A DNA stretch of 64,000 nucleotides from Lineus longissimus (taxonomy: Eukaryota > Nemertea > Pilidiophora > Heteronemertea > Lineidae), in assembly GCF_910592395.1 (NCBI RefSeq), contig NC_088310.1:4099501-4163500 (forward strand), written 5' to 3'. Made by a program: the position numbers and the translations under genes. The notes below the pieces were generated by a model. It did not search any database. It was not told the origin of the DNA and was given only the letters and a program-made list of their open reading frames with translations. Shown here piece by piece: positions 29,634-42,745 of this stretch; the stretch's first letter is position 1, and every line of letters begins with the position of its first letter.

Positions 29634-29704
29634 TCCCTTTAGCTCGGTCGTAGAGTACTTGTCATGTCAACCTCATGGTTGTGGGTTCGAATCCCATAGG
29701 AGGA
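29634..29704 (+). tRNA. tRNA-like sequence (pseudogene or SINE head)
   Basis: A 71-base block has an A box (TAGCTCGGTCGTAGAG), a B box (GGTTCGAATCC) and a paired T arm (GTGGG/CCCAT). The ends pair as an acceptor stem with one mismatch (TCCCTTT with AGGAGGA). The anticodon stem is poor, with only a TTG/CAA core, so no anticodon can be assigned. It is most likely a tRNA pseudogene or a tRNA-derived SINE head. Confidence 0.5.
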
Positions 29705-32322
29705 TCGAGAATTTACTTGCACGAGAATCAGGAATAAGGAATCTGAACCAAATGCTACTGGGGTCACAAATCAGCTTGCCGCTGTTTTGTGTGGAAGGTT
29801 GAGACATGTAGCCTTATTTATCACTTTTGTGTTGAATTTCAGTCTTCTCGACTAACAGGGTTGGTTGTTCATGAATACCATGTCTATCTCCAAAATAAAA
29901 TTTTAGATTGGCATGTTACAGTCCATTGAAAATTGGACCATCTATCAATTGTCATATTTTTGCAAAATGATAGGACATTATATAATTGATGCCCTGTTGA
30001 CTTAGAGAACGACGATATTTCGGAAAATTTGAAGGACAATGTAGAAATCTGTGTGAAGTGTGAAAACATGATTGTTTATTCAATACAAATAGTTTGAGCA
30101 TGAAATTGGGTAATGAATGACACAAGTCCAGGTTCCTATTGGGTTTCAATTCAAGAACAAAGGGACTTTTTAAAATCTGTTCATACTCCTTCTTTGGGAG
30201 TGGCCCTCCCGGACTTCAGACATGTCAAGGCCAGAGATAGTTTTGTCAAATAGGGAGGCAATCGAGATCGCAGATTTCTTGATGTTTTCATTTATTGTGA
30301 GTTTTTTTAATTACAGCGATATTTTTCACATAATGCACTGTGTTATTAATGACTAACACCTGTAACTTGTGTCTAAACTTGCACTTAGATAATCTTGGTG
30401 GGGATGTCTTTTGTAGATTAGAAACCGCCGTCCTACACACATTTTTGGTGATGATTCCATGTTGAAAAAAAGTACTGAGCTACAGGTACGATGTTTCGCC
30501 AGTGGTTTACAAGTTTTATATTGTTGGTCACTTTCTCAGCTCACAATTTTTTCACACAGAAGTTTTTCAAAGAGTGCATAAAAAAGATTTGAAAAAATTT
30601 GCTTTTCGTTGTTTTGTATGGACACAGTTTTTCACCAATTTTTTAAATGTTTATACATGAAATCGTTAATATGATTTTTTTATTGACTTCAAATTCAGTG
30701 AAAAATATTTTGACAGACTCTGGCATGGGTGTACCATTGTTGTTAATATGTTTTCGTGGTAATTTTGTCCAGCTATTTGGCGTGCGAAGCGTTTACTTAA
30801 AAAAGTCTTGATGCATGTATTTTGTTTTGAGTTGGTGAAATCATGCTTACATGCAGGTTACTTAGTTTGTGTTTTTGTTCAATTCATTTATGATTGCTGC
30901 TTGTACCGTGGTACCAATAACTTTCTATTAAAAATGTTGAATAACTTGGCAGGTATTCAAAATTGCATATTTTTGTTATTGACAGGAGTTTAATTTGATG
31001 GTCAGAAAACAACCTTCCCCACATAATTTGTCACTAAATTAGTGGTGATCTTTGACGAGTGGGGGTACCAGATTCATGGTGACCTCTGCATTATATTTTG
31101 ACATTCAAGAAGTGTTTGGCATTTATAAAGAACTATAAAGATTGTAGTTTGAGAAACAGATCTTATAAAAAAACCCAGGTACATGTAGGCCTTGATACTA
31201 TCATCCTACTTGATTTAGGAAGGGTACATCTATTTAATATGTACCGGTGACTTGTTATAAAGGAATATAAGGTGTATAAATGTGTTAGGTAGTGCCATTT
31301 TTTTTGTCCGATTGATTCAATTTCACTATTGGGCATTGTAGTTAACATGATTGTAACTGTGATATTCTAGTTATCAAGGAAAAACTGAATATTTCATCAG
31401 CTTCCTTGAACTATCAACAATCATTCACTGATAACAGAAATACTATTCTCAGTCAGTCTTAAGTGATGTTTCACGTTATTTCTGTATTTATGTAAAAATA
31501 CACATACAGGCCAACCATAATTTGGGTACGTTACTTGATCCAGTGGCATATGTACCATGGTTTAAAACTAATTCATTCCAGTAGAGATCCACAGCTGTGG
31601 ATTTACCATGACCAGCTACAGGTTCCAATCTTCAGTTTCATTAATTCAAGTGTAACATTTTGGGTTGCTCCCCTAATCTTCAAAATAGACACCTGGAGAG
31701 ACCACGACTTTTTCTTTGGGGGAATAACCTGGAAAAACATGTCAATACGTCTTTCGGCTTTTCTAAACAATGATGGAAAACAATAAGAAATGGACACACC
31801 CAAAAATATTACACCTTTAAAATTGTTTAATTGGAAAGTTAAAATGTCATTTCATCTTCAGATATTTCCAAGGCAATAAAGATATACAAACATCAAGAGA
31901 AGTAAACCTCTGTTCAATATAAATTTGGCACAAAACAGAGCAGATGCTGACTTATGAATTGTACCCAACAGTAACTCTCATGATATAATGTAAATGATCT
32001 TTGGGGTTGTTTTAAGGATGTTACTGTTCCTGCCCCGAGAACTAGGCCACACTTTTTCATAAACTTATATTGTCTTTGCTAATTTGCCAGGTTTTATCTT
32101 TCTGGCTGAAAATGTAAATATATTTTTCTGACACTGCAGTAGTTTTGTAGTTTGCTAGCGCAAGGATGTATTTTGAAGCTGTTGTTATTTTTCTATAGGC
32201 TAGAGTTTTTGGTACTGTATAAATCAACAGTAGAGAGAGATAAAGGCAAATGACTGTCCATTTCTTTTGTTTGTCTTGGTCTGTGATCAACTAAACTGTC
32301 TGAAGATAACAGCTACTCCTGG
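29705..32322. other. Intergenic, no gene supported
   Basis: AT-rich sequence with poly(A)-like words and short frames such as 31535-31786 (+). None has motifs, splice-site partners or protein-like codon use that I could defend. Confidence 0.5.
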
Positions 32323-32380
32323 TACTCACCAGGACCTGAATGTGAGACTGTCATATGTCACATTCGGGTCCTGGTGAGTA
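32323..32380. repeat. 23-bp inverted repeat (hairpin)
   Basis: The arms at 32323-32345 and 32358-32380 (TACTCACCAGGACC ... GGTCCTGGTGAGTA) pair with one mismatch across a 12-base spacer. Weaker pairing continues outward. It lies 3' of the unrecognised minus-strand gene, inside an open frame (32326-32691, -) that I could not splice into it. Confidence 0.75.
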
Positions 32381-33552
32381 CGAGTGATGAAAGGGTCTCT
32401 GGCTGAGAACATCATACTGTCACTGACAATTCGAATGTTCACTTGATTATTGGAAAATAACCCGATGACAGTTTTTAAACTGAAGACAGCACTCTGTAGC
32501 CTGTGTGACTTTGAGGTTGTGTTGGAGTAAGGCCCCGTTTTGTCACTTTCTGAACCATTGTGGGTACTCTGTCCGTTACCTCCCCTCATTGGTGAAACGG
32601 ACTCCGGGATGGTGGAGTGGATACAAAGCTTGAGCATCAAGATGGTTGTGTCGGAGCCGGTTCCATTTCTTACAGAATAATAAGCAAGCAAGCTAAATTT
32701 GACACTCTTAATTCTGCTCCTGTTAAATTACATTCCTGATACTGAGAATGGAGCCTAGATCCTGTCTTCCTTTGCTATACTGGACACTGAACTTCTGGAG
32801 GGATATTTTTTTACTGTGTAACATGTTGGCAGTCAGTTTAGACTCAAAACAAAGGTCAGAAAGAAATATCTTTGATATACACCAGTAAGCAGTCTGATTT
32901 TGGGGAGAAACAGTTTTCTTGAATACACACATATGCAGCGACTTCAAATTCAATCCGCACAAACGACGAGATTGGCAGGAATCAAATTTCACTTTCAGAA
33001 AAGCCTATTTTAGGAGCACATTCAAGCAGGTTGCCCACAACTTCAAATGTGTGAGGACATGTGGTCGCATGTGCTACCAAATAGGGCTGGATTTTGATCC
33101 CTGAATGGCTACAGCTCTGTTGGTCAACTACAATACATTGTATACTGGCTGCAGTTGCATCCACTACTCAGTACACAGTTAAGTACATAGGTATTTCATT
33201 TCACACTGGCATTTAATACCAGGCCTGGCCAATACTCCTTTGAGGACTTTGGATCAGCGTTGTGACCGACAGGTTGGATCATAATTTCCCGATTTTTATC
33301 TAGTTACGTTGGCGCAACCGGATATAGAATCTGGAAATTTTGTTTCAACGTCTGCCAATTGTGGTGCCGATTCAAGTATAACAAAATGGGAACCTTTACT
33401 GAGATGAGCTCTCTGTTCACTTGATTGCATAAAAGTGCCTTCCGTTGGCATATCAGTCCATGTGGGGATCTTCAGAGTCTTGCACATTCCAGTCACCCAC
33501 GGTTCATCGCAGTGCCAAACCTAAGTGGCAACTGCTTGATTTCTCAAAGTTT

Positions 33553-36500
33553 CTAGTGAAGATTCCTTGAAAAACACTGTAAGCAGGAAACGAAGTCCCT
33601 GGCAACAGCAAGCGGCATGTTCGGGTTCAAGTGGATCCGAATGAAGGCCCTCATACCCCAGGGAGGAAGGGTGACGCCTAAAGTGATCTCACGCTGGTTG
33701 TAGGCAGACGAAATGACAGTGTCTGAGCTCCACTGTTTGGTCCAATTACCCTGGATAAGATGGTAATTCAAAGGAAAAGATGGCTTTTTAAGTGTTGCAA
33801 TAATATAACTCGATAGATGGGACTGTTAAACTGGACCTCCTTGCCAATTACATGGATGTGAAGTATGCATAACTACCGAAGAGGAAACGCAGAAGGAAGA
33901 CTTTTGACTATCACGCCTCAAACTAGACTTGTTTCATTTACTTACTGTGCAGCATCTGCCAAACAATCCACAACACCATGGTGGTTTAGCATGGATGTTC
34001 ACTTCACTTTTCGAGCCAGACGCGATATGCAGCTCGACGCTGTAAAAGCAGCTGAGTGGGATCGGCTTATAGTGTACAGTGTCTGTCAACAAGGTCTCCA
34101 CATGGTAACCACCTGGGGTCTTCTTTGGGTTTCCAAACATGGAGAAACCAGCATCTGAAGAAGATACATCAGGAGGTGTGAACCCCTTACACAACCTCAC
34201 CCGTGGCATGACGATTGAGATGACACGCTTACAGCAGCGATTAATTTCCAATGAATGAAAAAGATTCTGTTGAAAAAACCACATCAAAGACAGCCACAAG
34301 TATGCTTTTGCCGTCACCCGAATGGTATATGTGCAGAGGTAAGGCCACGCCCTTCATTGTTCTCTGATTGGGTGTGATGGTTATTTATCGAAAGGGTCAA
34401 ATGATCCAGGTAGTGGAGTGCAATGAGTCATGGTCTGTCCAGTCCAATTCAGTCCAGTCCAGTGTTTCTCAATCCAGGGTTTTCGATTACCCCCAAAAAT
34501 TACCTAACACTCTCAAAACATTGATACGCTACTTACTCATTCCTCTCTCAGCAGATAAGAGTAGCAGCCGTTGATCAGTTAGGCAAGCTTTTCCATTGGT
34601 CATTGGCGGAAGGACTACGTCGGTGCCCTTTTCATCCCGGAACTCCACACAGGAGTAATACAACCAACGGTTCTCATTCAGGACTTTCTCTCCTTGGAAC
34701 AACAAGCCTAAAACAAAAATATTCTAATTTGGCATGAACTGACCAACTTGATCAAAACTTGGATCAGACCTGATGTCCATTCGTAACTGTTTTGTCCGCG
34801 CGAACTATTGATTGGACTTCTTTTAAGCGAAGCATTGATCTGTGTATAAATGCTTTTCTATTATCCTGAACCAATACGGCATTAGTTATGACGAACAACG
34901 TTCCCCTTTAAATCAATCATCAGTCATCTTACCTTGGAGCAGTTGGTCATAAGATAGACGATCGTGAAGTGATGCAAATGAATCAAGGGAGTTCTGCTGC
35001 AGAACGGCACCATGCTGGAGGACAACCCTGTTGAGGTCTCTGTGGCTGTAGTGGGTTCTGTATGTCGATTGCAGAATGCTCCTGGATGCAGGGTCAAAAC
35101 TGGCCTCCGAGAAGTTGGTTGGATAGGAAAGGTCAGCATCTTGGACAGTGTTGACCATATTCACAGGAACTACATAAGGCCTGGCTGGTCCTGGCTGCGA
35201 TTCTATTGGGTGATCCTGCAACTTAATTAAACTATGCATAAACTGGTAATGAAATCACTCACAAGAAAATCATTCACCATCTGAATTCACTGAAAGAAAT
35301 ACATGCACCTTTCAAGGTTTCATAATGTTTTATTTGACTGTCCTCTTGCCACTTATAAACACTACTCGAATACAGATATCATCAATGAATGTTCAATCTG
35401 GCATTTTTTCCCTTGTCACTTTTGAACACCAGGAACATCATCTAATCAATGCTTGTCCTCGATGTTCTCTTTGAAGGCACCGATGAACACTGTGGATAGC
35501 ATCAATAAATGTCAATTATGATGGCTTTCAAAGTCCTGTAGGCCTACCTCTGCCTATGAAACTTTTGGACACTATCTCTTCATACATTCAATGTTCATGC
35601 AGTTAATGGTGGAGAACACTGAAGATTATGCTGATCAACCACTGAACTAGTGTCCCTGATAGAGAGGGTCATTACCAGGGAGGTGTCCGCTAAGGGAGGA
35701 GCCACTATAGTGTTCATGTAACTAAAAAAAAAAGGAATTTTCAATTTATATATTGGTAAATGGACAGGTATCCTCCATGAAACTGAACATTCATGCAGAA
35801 TAAAACAAGCAGGAATATGCAGAGGAATGTAACCCAACTTACTCTAACGTATTGAGGTTCCTGTAAAATGAAGAGGATTACATTGTTTTAAAATAAGGCA
35901 AGTTAAAGCGTGCTGATCCCATTGAACGTGTGCAGAGTTCAAGATGGTGTTATTGTAAAATTGCAGGGGAAATAATACCGGGTACCTCTGTTAATTGAGT
36001 ACACATTGCTGAAGAAATAGGGTTCCCTCTGAACTCCCCCACCCCATTGCCAAAGGAAAGTGAAGCCCATCAGGTCACTCATTCCGCAGTTACAGTCAGA
36101 ATGTCACATCCTAGGCGGAAAATTTCAGGAATTTTCTCTTTGGTAGGTATGGGAGAATTTGATGCATGGCTGCCCTAACCGTAGTAACCGGAACCCCTGT
36201 GCAACCCCTGCCCACCCAAACCATCACCTAAAATATGAATGTACCCTTGGCCTTAGACTAGAGCAACTAGTTACGAAGGAAAACCTATACAATGGGCAAT
36301 TTTTCTGAAACTCGCATGGATGACACCAAGCCCCGGCGATCTTTTACCGCAAATGCAACACGCCACACGCTAAAGGCCTTCGAGTAGCCTGAACCTTTGG
36401 GGCACTGTCATGACTGTAGTGTACATTTGTACAGGGACTTTCAGCCAATTAGATTTCGACAAATACATGACATCAGAAGTCTGAGAAACTTTGGAGCAGT

Positions 36501-38452
36501 TGGTAGAGCGCTCGTCAGAAGTGGTAGAATACGATGTTCGATCCAAAGGTCGTGAGTTCGAATCCGGTTGTGGACAACATTTTTCTTTTTTTTCTTTATA
36601 TTTATTTTTATAATGAGTTTCTTTTCCCTTGTTATTTAGATTTTAGATATTTGTGTTATGCTGCCTTCAACATACCTACAGAAAGGACAATAACAATAGC
36701 CCATCTCCAAAATCCAAGGGATAGTCCTTCAGATATCATATTGAGTATGAATACACAATGAGACTTGTCTCATGTGAATGGTCTTCCTCCAGTATGAATA
36801 TGTTTCTCTGCAATGAGACTTGTCTTTCGATACTGCCTCGTGTGTATGGTCTTCCTCTAGTATATATTGATAGTACTGTATACTTCAAATTTGAGTAACA
36901 AGCACAAAACAATACAAGCAAATGAGAGCGCGTGGCGCGAAGAACTAATTAAAGCGAACTGGAACCGCCAAGCCAGTTCGTATGATCTCGTTTTCATTTC
37001 CCGCGTATCGGGTGATCAGAGCGAGGCATGAATGAAACATGGCGCCTAGCTGTCAATCATTCAGTGACGTCACTACTATGGAATTTACTACGAAAATTCA
37101 TGAATGAAAGATCGCATGACTCACGTGATTCTCACATGATTCTCAATAATAACAAATTGAACTGCGCATGCTCGGGCACTGGGGGCGGAGCTACAAATCT
37201 GAACTCGACTTTCTCGGGCGGTGAAAGTCGAAAAGTTGAATAAATCGCTCGGCGGTTCCAGTTCGCTTTAAGTTTCTATTATCAGCTATCATATCCCAAC
37301 TCCCCAACGTATATCAGGTGTATTTGAGGAAAGGAACAATGGCACCCGACTTGAGAGGGGTGAATCGCGGCAGTATCACGGGAAATGAAAAGCTTGCCAG
37401 CAAAGGGGGTGGGGATTTCATATGGCTGTGACCAGCTGGAGGGGGTCTATTGAAAAGTCAGAGAACAAGAATGCTCTACAGATGTAATGGAGAGTGACCC
37501 CTGGGATAAAAGCTTCCTACTCAATCCCCGAGGCTGATGAGCAGTAGGCTTCATACAGGCACAGGCCTTCTTTGTTCCCCATGGCCCATAGACCAGGGCC
37601 ATTGATGTTATTGATATTCCAACAATTCAAACAACGTGAAAAATTTCATACACTTTTTGTCCACTGTCTCGATCAATGGCTGACCTATTAATAAATAACC
37701 ACAACGATTCCGGACATACCAGCGGCAGTACTATTCTGGTGTAAACCTTCTTATCATAAGCACAGATATGCAGGTTATTTTTTAATGTTTTAGAGCTTTA
37801 AATATAGTTCAAATATACGTTTTCTTTTGATTCATTGAAGGGGGGGGGCTTGAGTCTGGATAGGGTATAGCTAAGCTACAGGGCCTAGGCCCTAGGCTAA
37901 AAGCGAATGACATGCACTAGCCTTCTGTTCAAATAGCCAGGACTTTGTTGGACCTCCGACAGAGAAATCAACTCTAAACAGAGGCTGGATGAAACCAGCC
38001 CCTGATTTCCTCAGGATGGGATGAAACAAGGCAAGCAATACTGTACATATGATTTTATGGTTTGAAACCCACATCATGACATGGGGAATGCCTTTCTGTC
38101 CCTCCAACAACCATCCTGAGATTCTGGGTTGTTTCTCTCCTTCGTATGTTGAAAACCACTGGTAACATCCATAAAAATGACCCAACAGACATCATGATAT
38201 CAAACTAATGAGCACATGGATAGGCCTAATAATAATATCACCAGTTTAATTGTGACTTGGCCAGGATGAGGATGGGGGTTGAAATATCAGGCTACAGGAG
38301 AACTTCCTTGGCTAGAGTTCCAGCAATGATAGCATGATAGTGTCTTCTAAGATTACAACCCGAAAAGTTATAAAGTTTACCTTCTGTGACGCCATCTCAA
38401 TGGAGTCAAAAGTATCTTTGTCAGCGTATTTTCGGTTCGCGTAAACTTCCAT
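33553..38452 (-). CDS. Unrecognised conserved-looking protein, 366 aa, six exons
   Basis: Coding exons in transcript order: 38381-38452, 35843-35860 (an 18-base micro-exon encoding EPQYVR), 34933-35215, 34537-34707, 33946-34304, 33553-33750. Phases are 0,0,1,1,0 and the total is 1101 nt. The start is MEVYANRKYADKDTFDSIEM; the end is TAG after SCLQCFSRNLH. Visible features: no signal peptide, a polar first third, a segment ENRWLYYSCVEFRDEKGTDV followed by CLTDQRLLLLSAE (reminiscent of a GRAM/PH-like strand but unproven), a Cys-rich KPPWCCGLFGRCCT near residues 288-301, and PPWGMRAFIRIHLNPNMPL near the end. The exon 5 acceptor (AAAAG) was chosen by phase and is the weakest point. Exon 1 lies 2.5 kb upstream across a repeat-filled intron. 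I do not know its function. Confidence 0.65.
36394..36590 (+). mobile_element. tRNA-derived SINE, copy A
   Basis: A promoter-like A box (CAGTTGGTAGAGCG) and B box (GAGTTCGAATCCGG) sit in a sequence that recurs almost unchanged at 56377-56545. Between the boxes is an expanded spacer (tacgatgttcgatccaaagg). The copy ends in a T-rich tail. It lies in intron 1 of the 366-aa gene. Confidence 0.7.
36600..36900 (-). pseudogene. Repeated segment with C2H2 zinc-finger remnant
   Basis: On the minus strand the segment reads like decayed C2H2 finger linkers (YTRGRPYTRG, SLQRNIF). The homologous copy at 58660-58935 preserves HIHTGGRPFT, close to the canonical HTGERPF linker. Zinc-ligand cysteines are largely lost. 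It directly follows the SINE in this copy, so the two form one composite repeat. Confidence 0.5.
36949..37271. mobile_element. MITE flanked by TTAA
   Basis: The terminal inverted repeat AGCGAACTGGAACCGCC at 36953-36969 is matched by GGCGGTTCCAGTTCGCT at the right end. TTAA flanks it on both sides (36949-36952, 37268-37271). The roughly 315-bp interior has no ORF of note but holds a GCGCATGC word. TTAA duplication suggests piggyBac-type mobilisation. Confidence 0.75.
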
Positions 38453-38482
38453 CCGTGTCCGATCCGATGCTTCTTTACACTT

Positions 38483-38722
38483 AATATAATGCAGCGGGAT
38501 TCGATGAATCCTATTCCAAGATATTTAGTTCCATCTATCACCACGATATGGATCCACTGTGTTTTGGGCGGGGTTTCTTTACACTTACAATATAATGTAG
38601 CGGGATTCGACGAATCTTATTCCAAGCAATATAATGTAGCGGGATTCGATGAATCTTATTCCAAGATATTTAGTTCCATCCATCACCACGATATGGATCC
38701 CACTGTGCTTTGGGCGGGGTTT
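38483..38722. repeat. Tandem duplication in the promoter region of the 366-aa gene
   Basis: Units share 'taatataatgYagcgggattcga', 'atcttattccaag', 'catcaccacgatatggatcc' and 'gggcggggttt'. Two full units of about 105-110 bases are separated by a partial one. The array begins about 30 bases upstream of the predicted start codon at 38452, so duplicated GC boxes may act in its promoter. Confidence 0.75.
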
Positions 38723-39806
38723 TAGCAGACGACAGAATATTTCCCACTATTCACTATAGGCCTACTGACTAGAAATATGGTCAAGTGTATAGGGCACCAC
38801 AATAGGAGGAACGTTTTGGTACGGACGCGGTCTTAACCTAAAAAGGTTTTGACAATCGGGTTCGACAAGATTATGGGGTCATTAGCGCGAAATTCGATCA
38901 TGAGAGGCAATTCATGAGTGATGCGCTGATACTGATAGCGACAATGATATTCCCCGTCAGTGATGAAGTCAAAATAGAACTCCTTGGTTATAACCAGTTT
39001 CTTGTTGATGTACTGAAACTATAGCCTCAATTCGTGGGAAGTTAATCTGCTCTGTAAATTTTATTTTACACAGGAAGAATCCATACTAGGTATTGCAATA
39101 TTTCATGTCTATTGGTGTTTTTGTGTACCGGAGCGCACCAGACAGTGAGGCGTGGAGATGTGCTCAGCGCTGGTGCTGTCAGTGGACTGAATCTGATTGG
39201 CCATAGCGATCAGTAATATGGGTCGTGATCACGTGATGTGACGTCACCGCGGTATCCTCCTTGCTATACACCTTTCCAGAAATGGGGCGCTGAGTGTCCG
39301 AAATAGTGATGTCATAAGGGGAAACTAGGCCTTATGGTGGAGGGACAAAGGAGATAGTCATGGTTGACCAACACACTTGAATGCCTTTAATGACGTACAA
39401 GGGGGAAAAAGTTAGTTCCAATGCAAGCCACCAATTTCGGGAAGCATGTATAACATCATATTGATACATTTTCTCAGAATATATGGTAACTACCCCTTCA
39501 GGATGAGGCCGCGTCCACTGCGTCCGGAGTGTAGGCCTACCAATAGAATGTCCAGACTCCCTGGGCAGTCCATCCGGAGTGTAATAACATGCCGACGAGA
39601 GGGTGAGGGGAGGGTGGGGGAGGGGTGGATAAGCTAATACACAGAGGCTCTGCAAACAGACTTAGTTGACACAAAGCTATTCGCCCTAAGAAGTCATGCA
39701 CAGAGTGAGATTTTTACTTTACCTGTTACTTTATGGGGGTTAGATGACAAGGACATCCTGAGATTCAGGGTTTTTCCCCCTCTGTTATGCGAAAATATTT
39801 GAGAAT

Positions 39807-39953
39807 ATCGAGAGGCGGAGCAGGCCTATTGAAAACCACTTGTTAGTGGTTAGAGGATGCGGAAAGGGCCATGAAGTAAAATCTTCCTTTCTAAAGTCTG
39901 CCATCCTGACATAACAAGTGATTTTCAATATGCTCCACCTCTCGATAGTCCTG
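39807..39953. repeat. Inverted repeat
   Basis: TATCGAGAGGCGGAGCA followed by TATTGAAAACCACTTGTTA at 39807-39845 is matched in inverse at 39917-39953, with a 5-base indel. Related words (gagaggcggagtag, aacaagtggtgtcagga) recur near 59365-59400, so this is an interspersed family. Confidence 0.65.
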
Positions 39954-40409
39954 ATGATGATTCGTTATTGCCATCCAGTTTACTCTAAGAGTTTACTAGC
40001 TTTTGGCGCTCCATACAAATTTTAACCTGTGCAGAGTATATTGAACACAACAAAGTGTATTGAACATAACAAATCGTGCGCGTCGGTGATGGAGATTGCT
40101 GATGGTCAAATAATATTCATGCGCATTCGAAGATCTCCAAATAAACCCAATCCTTTCGTCAGTAATGATTCTATTGACAATAATATATCAATGTGTTTTT
40201 CTTGTTAGTGATTAAAATGTTAGTTATTTACTTATCTTTGCCGAAATCAAAGATGTAATTGAGACCTACATTCTGTTGCTGTGGATACTCGCGGATGGAT
40301 TTACTAACAATAAAAGTGTTGTTAGTCTTCACTTCCTGGTTCGAAAAACTTCACGTTTCTGGGGTTTGGTTGGTCTTTCTTTGGGTTTGAAGTGCTTCAT
40401 AATCGAAAG

Positions 40410-40877
40410 ATGGCTGGTAGTCTTGATGAAAAAGCAATATACGAACTTGGGGTATCGAGGGAATCCTGGTGCGCCGTTGAAATGAAGAAAGAACAGGACT
40501 GGTGCAGAGCAGAAAGAAAACACTACGGAAGCAACTTCCAAAGCTCTGTCTTTCAACAAAAAGGCCCAGAAAATGAAGAAAGATGCACATTTAATGTCAA
40601 TGCACCGACCCATAGGGAAAGGAGACATTTTGAAGACAAATGTAAGTTGGAAAGATCAGAGATATTGATTGACGGTTAGAGTTTTTTTACATTTTTTGTA
40701 ACATAGATAGTACTATTGTTGTAGTTCACAATAACGTTGTCGTTGGCATGTCCGATATGACCATGGTACAGTTTGAGAGCCTATTAGTATTAGCATTTGT
40801 TTTAATTTGTTTGTCGGTTAATGACTTTACAACAAAAATATTTCAATTTTTCAGATGACGCAAAGTTGAAGATTTAG
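40410..40877 (+). CDS. Small unrecognised protein, 84 aa, two exons
   Basis: Exon 1 is 40410-40641 (ATG in AAAGATGGC context, donor GTAAGT, phase 1). Exon 2 is 40855-40877 (acceptor TTTTTCAG) and adds DAKLKI and TAG. The protein is highly charged with two Trp in a WCAVEMKKEQDWCRAERK segment, a PTHRERRHFEDKYD stretch near the end, and no signal peptide or membrane segment. The size and charge resemble small ciliary microtubule-associated proteins, but I cannot name a family. AATAAA at 42066 could end a long 3' UTR. Confidence 0.6.
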
Positions 40878-42084
40878 ACCCTCACAAGAAAATGCAAACC
40901 AGGGGGCAGATGTCAATCCTACTTGCTAGCAGTAACAAGATCTGAGTTCTGGCGTGTCCTTAAGATAATTCGTCTAGTCCCTTGAAAATAAAAGTCAAGC
41001 CATGGAAAGAGTATTTAAAAAGTCATGGAAGGTGTTAATAAAAAGATCATTTGATATCTCTTGTAGTCTAGTGTTTGCATTTATGATTGATTATTGTGTG
41101 TGATTTTGAAGCTGTCCAACAGCCCACCTGCACGATTGATGTTGTCATAATGCTCAGCTTCTTCCAGCCACAGTGAAATAATCTGTTTTCCTGACTCCTC
41201 TTTTTTAGTCGGTAGCTTTAAAATCTGCGTAAATATTGTTTGCAAAATATCAGAATTTTGTATGCTCAATCATTCTATGTTATTTTTTATAAGTTCTATT
41301 CATCTTATTCTATTTAACTGTGTATGCTGTAACCATGGTAACACAATTTTATTCTACCCAGTGCAGAAAGGGTTGAACATTTTGCAGTCGGAATGTCTAC
41401 TTCGATTGATCCCTAATAGTTTGTTTCCATGCAATCAGATGAATTATATAAGTCAGTATTGTTCTGGTCAAAGAGCACATGTATCAAAACCAACTAACTT
41501 ATTTTATCATACATGTCCATGTACCTTGTGTCAAAAGAAATGTACATGTAATTAATTTCCCTGTCTATCGGTTTAAGACTGTGATCATATTTGAGTTTGA
41601 CATGAAAAGTATCGAGGACACAGTTACTGGATAACTGGGCCTAATATGTTAGAACATGACAGGTTCATGTAATAAATTTATACACATATGCTGAAGTACA
41701 AAGTATTGCTCACTGACCACATTGGTGTACATGTACATCTGCTCACATTACCTTCTGTTCCAAATGGCCTTTTTCAAGTTGCAGTAATGTACAAGTCATA
41801 GGAGTTGGTTTGGTTCTGTTTTTGGACAGTCCTTTTGGTTCTTTCTCCCAAAAACTTTGTATCTTTGGTGGTGGTGAATGCTTTCAGTATTATAAAGAGG
41901 ATGTTCACCAATAATCACTGTATCAAGTGTCTTACCGTTTTATCATAAATCTTTCTACAATTTTCAACACTTCTAAAGAATCTGTACATTCTTTGTCAGT
42001 GACTTGTCTTATCTGTGTGTTTTTCATCAGTTTTGCATTTGTAAATTACTTATCTATTATTTTGAAATAAATAACTGATAACTT
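40878..42084 (+). other. Probable 3' UTR or intergenic DNA
   Basis: No supported gene. Candidate poly(A) hexamers lie near 40985 (AATAAA) and at 42066-42071. An open frame at 41262-41555 lacks motifs. Confidence 0.4.
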
Positions 42085-42745
42085 ACTCAAGGATTTGTTT
42101 GGCCTCTTCGTTCATTTAGAATGGTCACAGAAAAAAAATGTTGTTATCAAGGATTTGCCAACATCCAAGGATGAATCACAGATGTGCAACATAAAGTCCA
42201 ATGTTCTCATGGGTGTGCAACAAGAAAACCATCCTAGTTAAGGACATGTCACTATTGACTCCAGTCTCACAGGTCCTCATTGAGGTCATGCCTCATTACT
42301 GTGGTCTTTATCACACAGCCTTTTCACAGAACTGGTTGAAGACATGTCTCATGACTCCCGTCCTCATCATGGATCCTTATCCCGCAACTGTCCTAATTCA
42401 GGCCAAGCCACATGACTGCAGTCTTTCACAGATCCTAATTACAGAAGTGTCCTAGTCGAAGACACCTAACAATCATGACTACAATCTTCATTATCGATCC
42501 TTACTACATAACTGTCCTAGTTGAGGATATGTCGTGGGACTGCGGCTTTCATCATGGATCCTTACAACAAAGCTTGTAGAGAATATATTAAAGGACGCTA
42601 ATATCCATTATGGAGAGGTAACCAGAAATCTCTGTGCTCGTTGGATGTCAACAGGACATCCATGCCTGACCTTATCAAGGTTATGGAACTTGAACCTCCC
42701 TGTCCTTATGAAGGATGTGCCATATTAATCATGGAGAGTCCAACA
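42085..42745. repeat. Decayed tandem array, period about 62 bp
   Basis: Diverged units contain variants of 'catgactccagtcttcatcatggatccttat' and 'cacaactgtcctagttgaggacatgtc'. Roughly ten units are recognisable. It starts just after the AATAAA at 42066. Confidence 0.7.
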
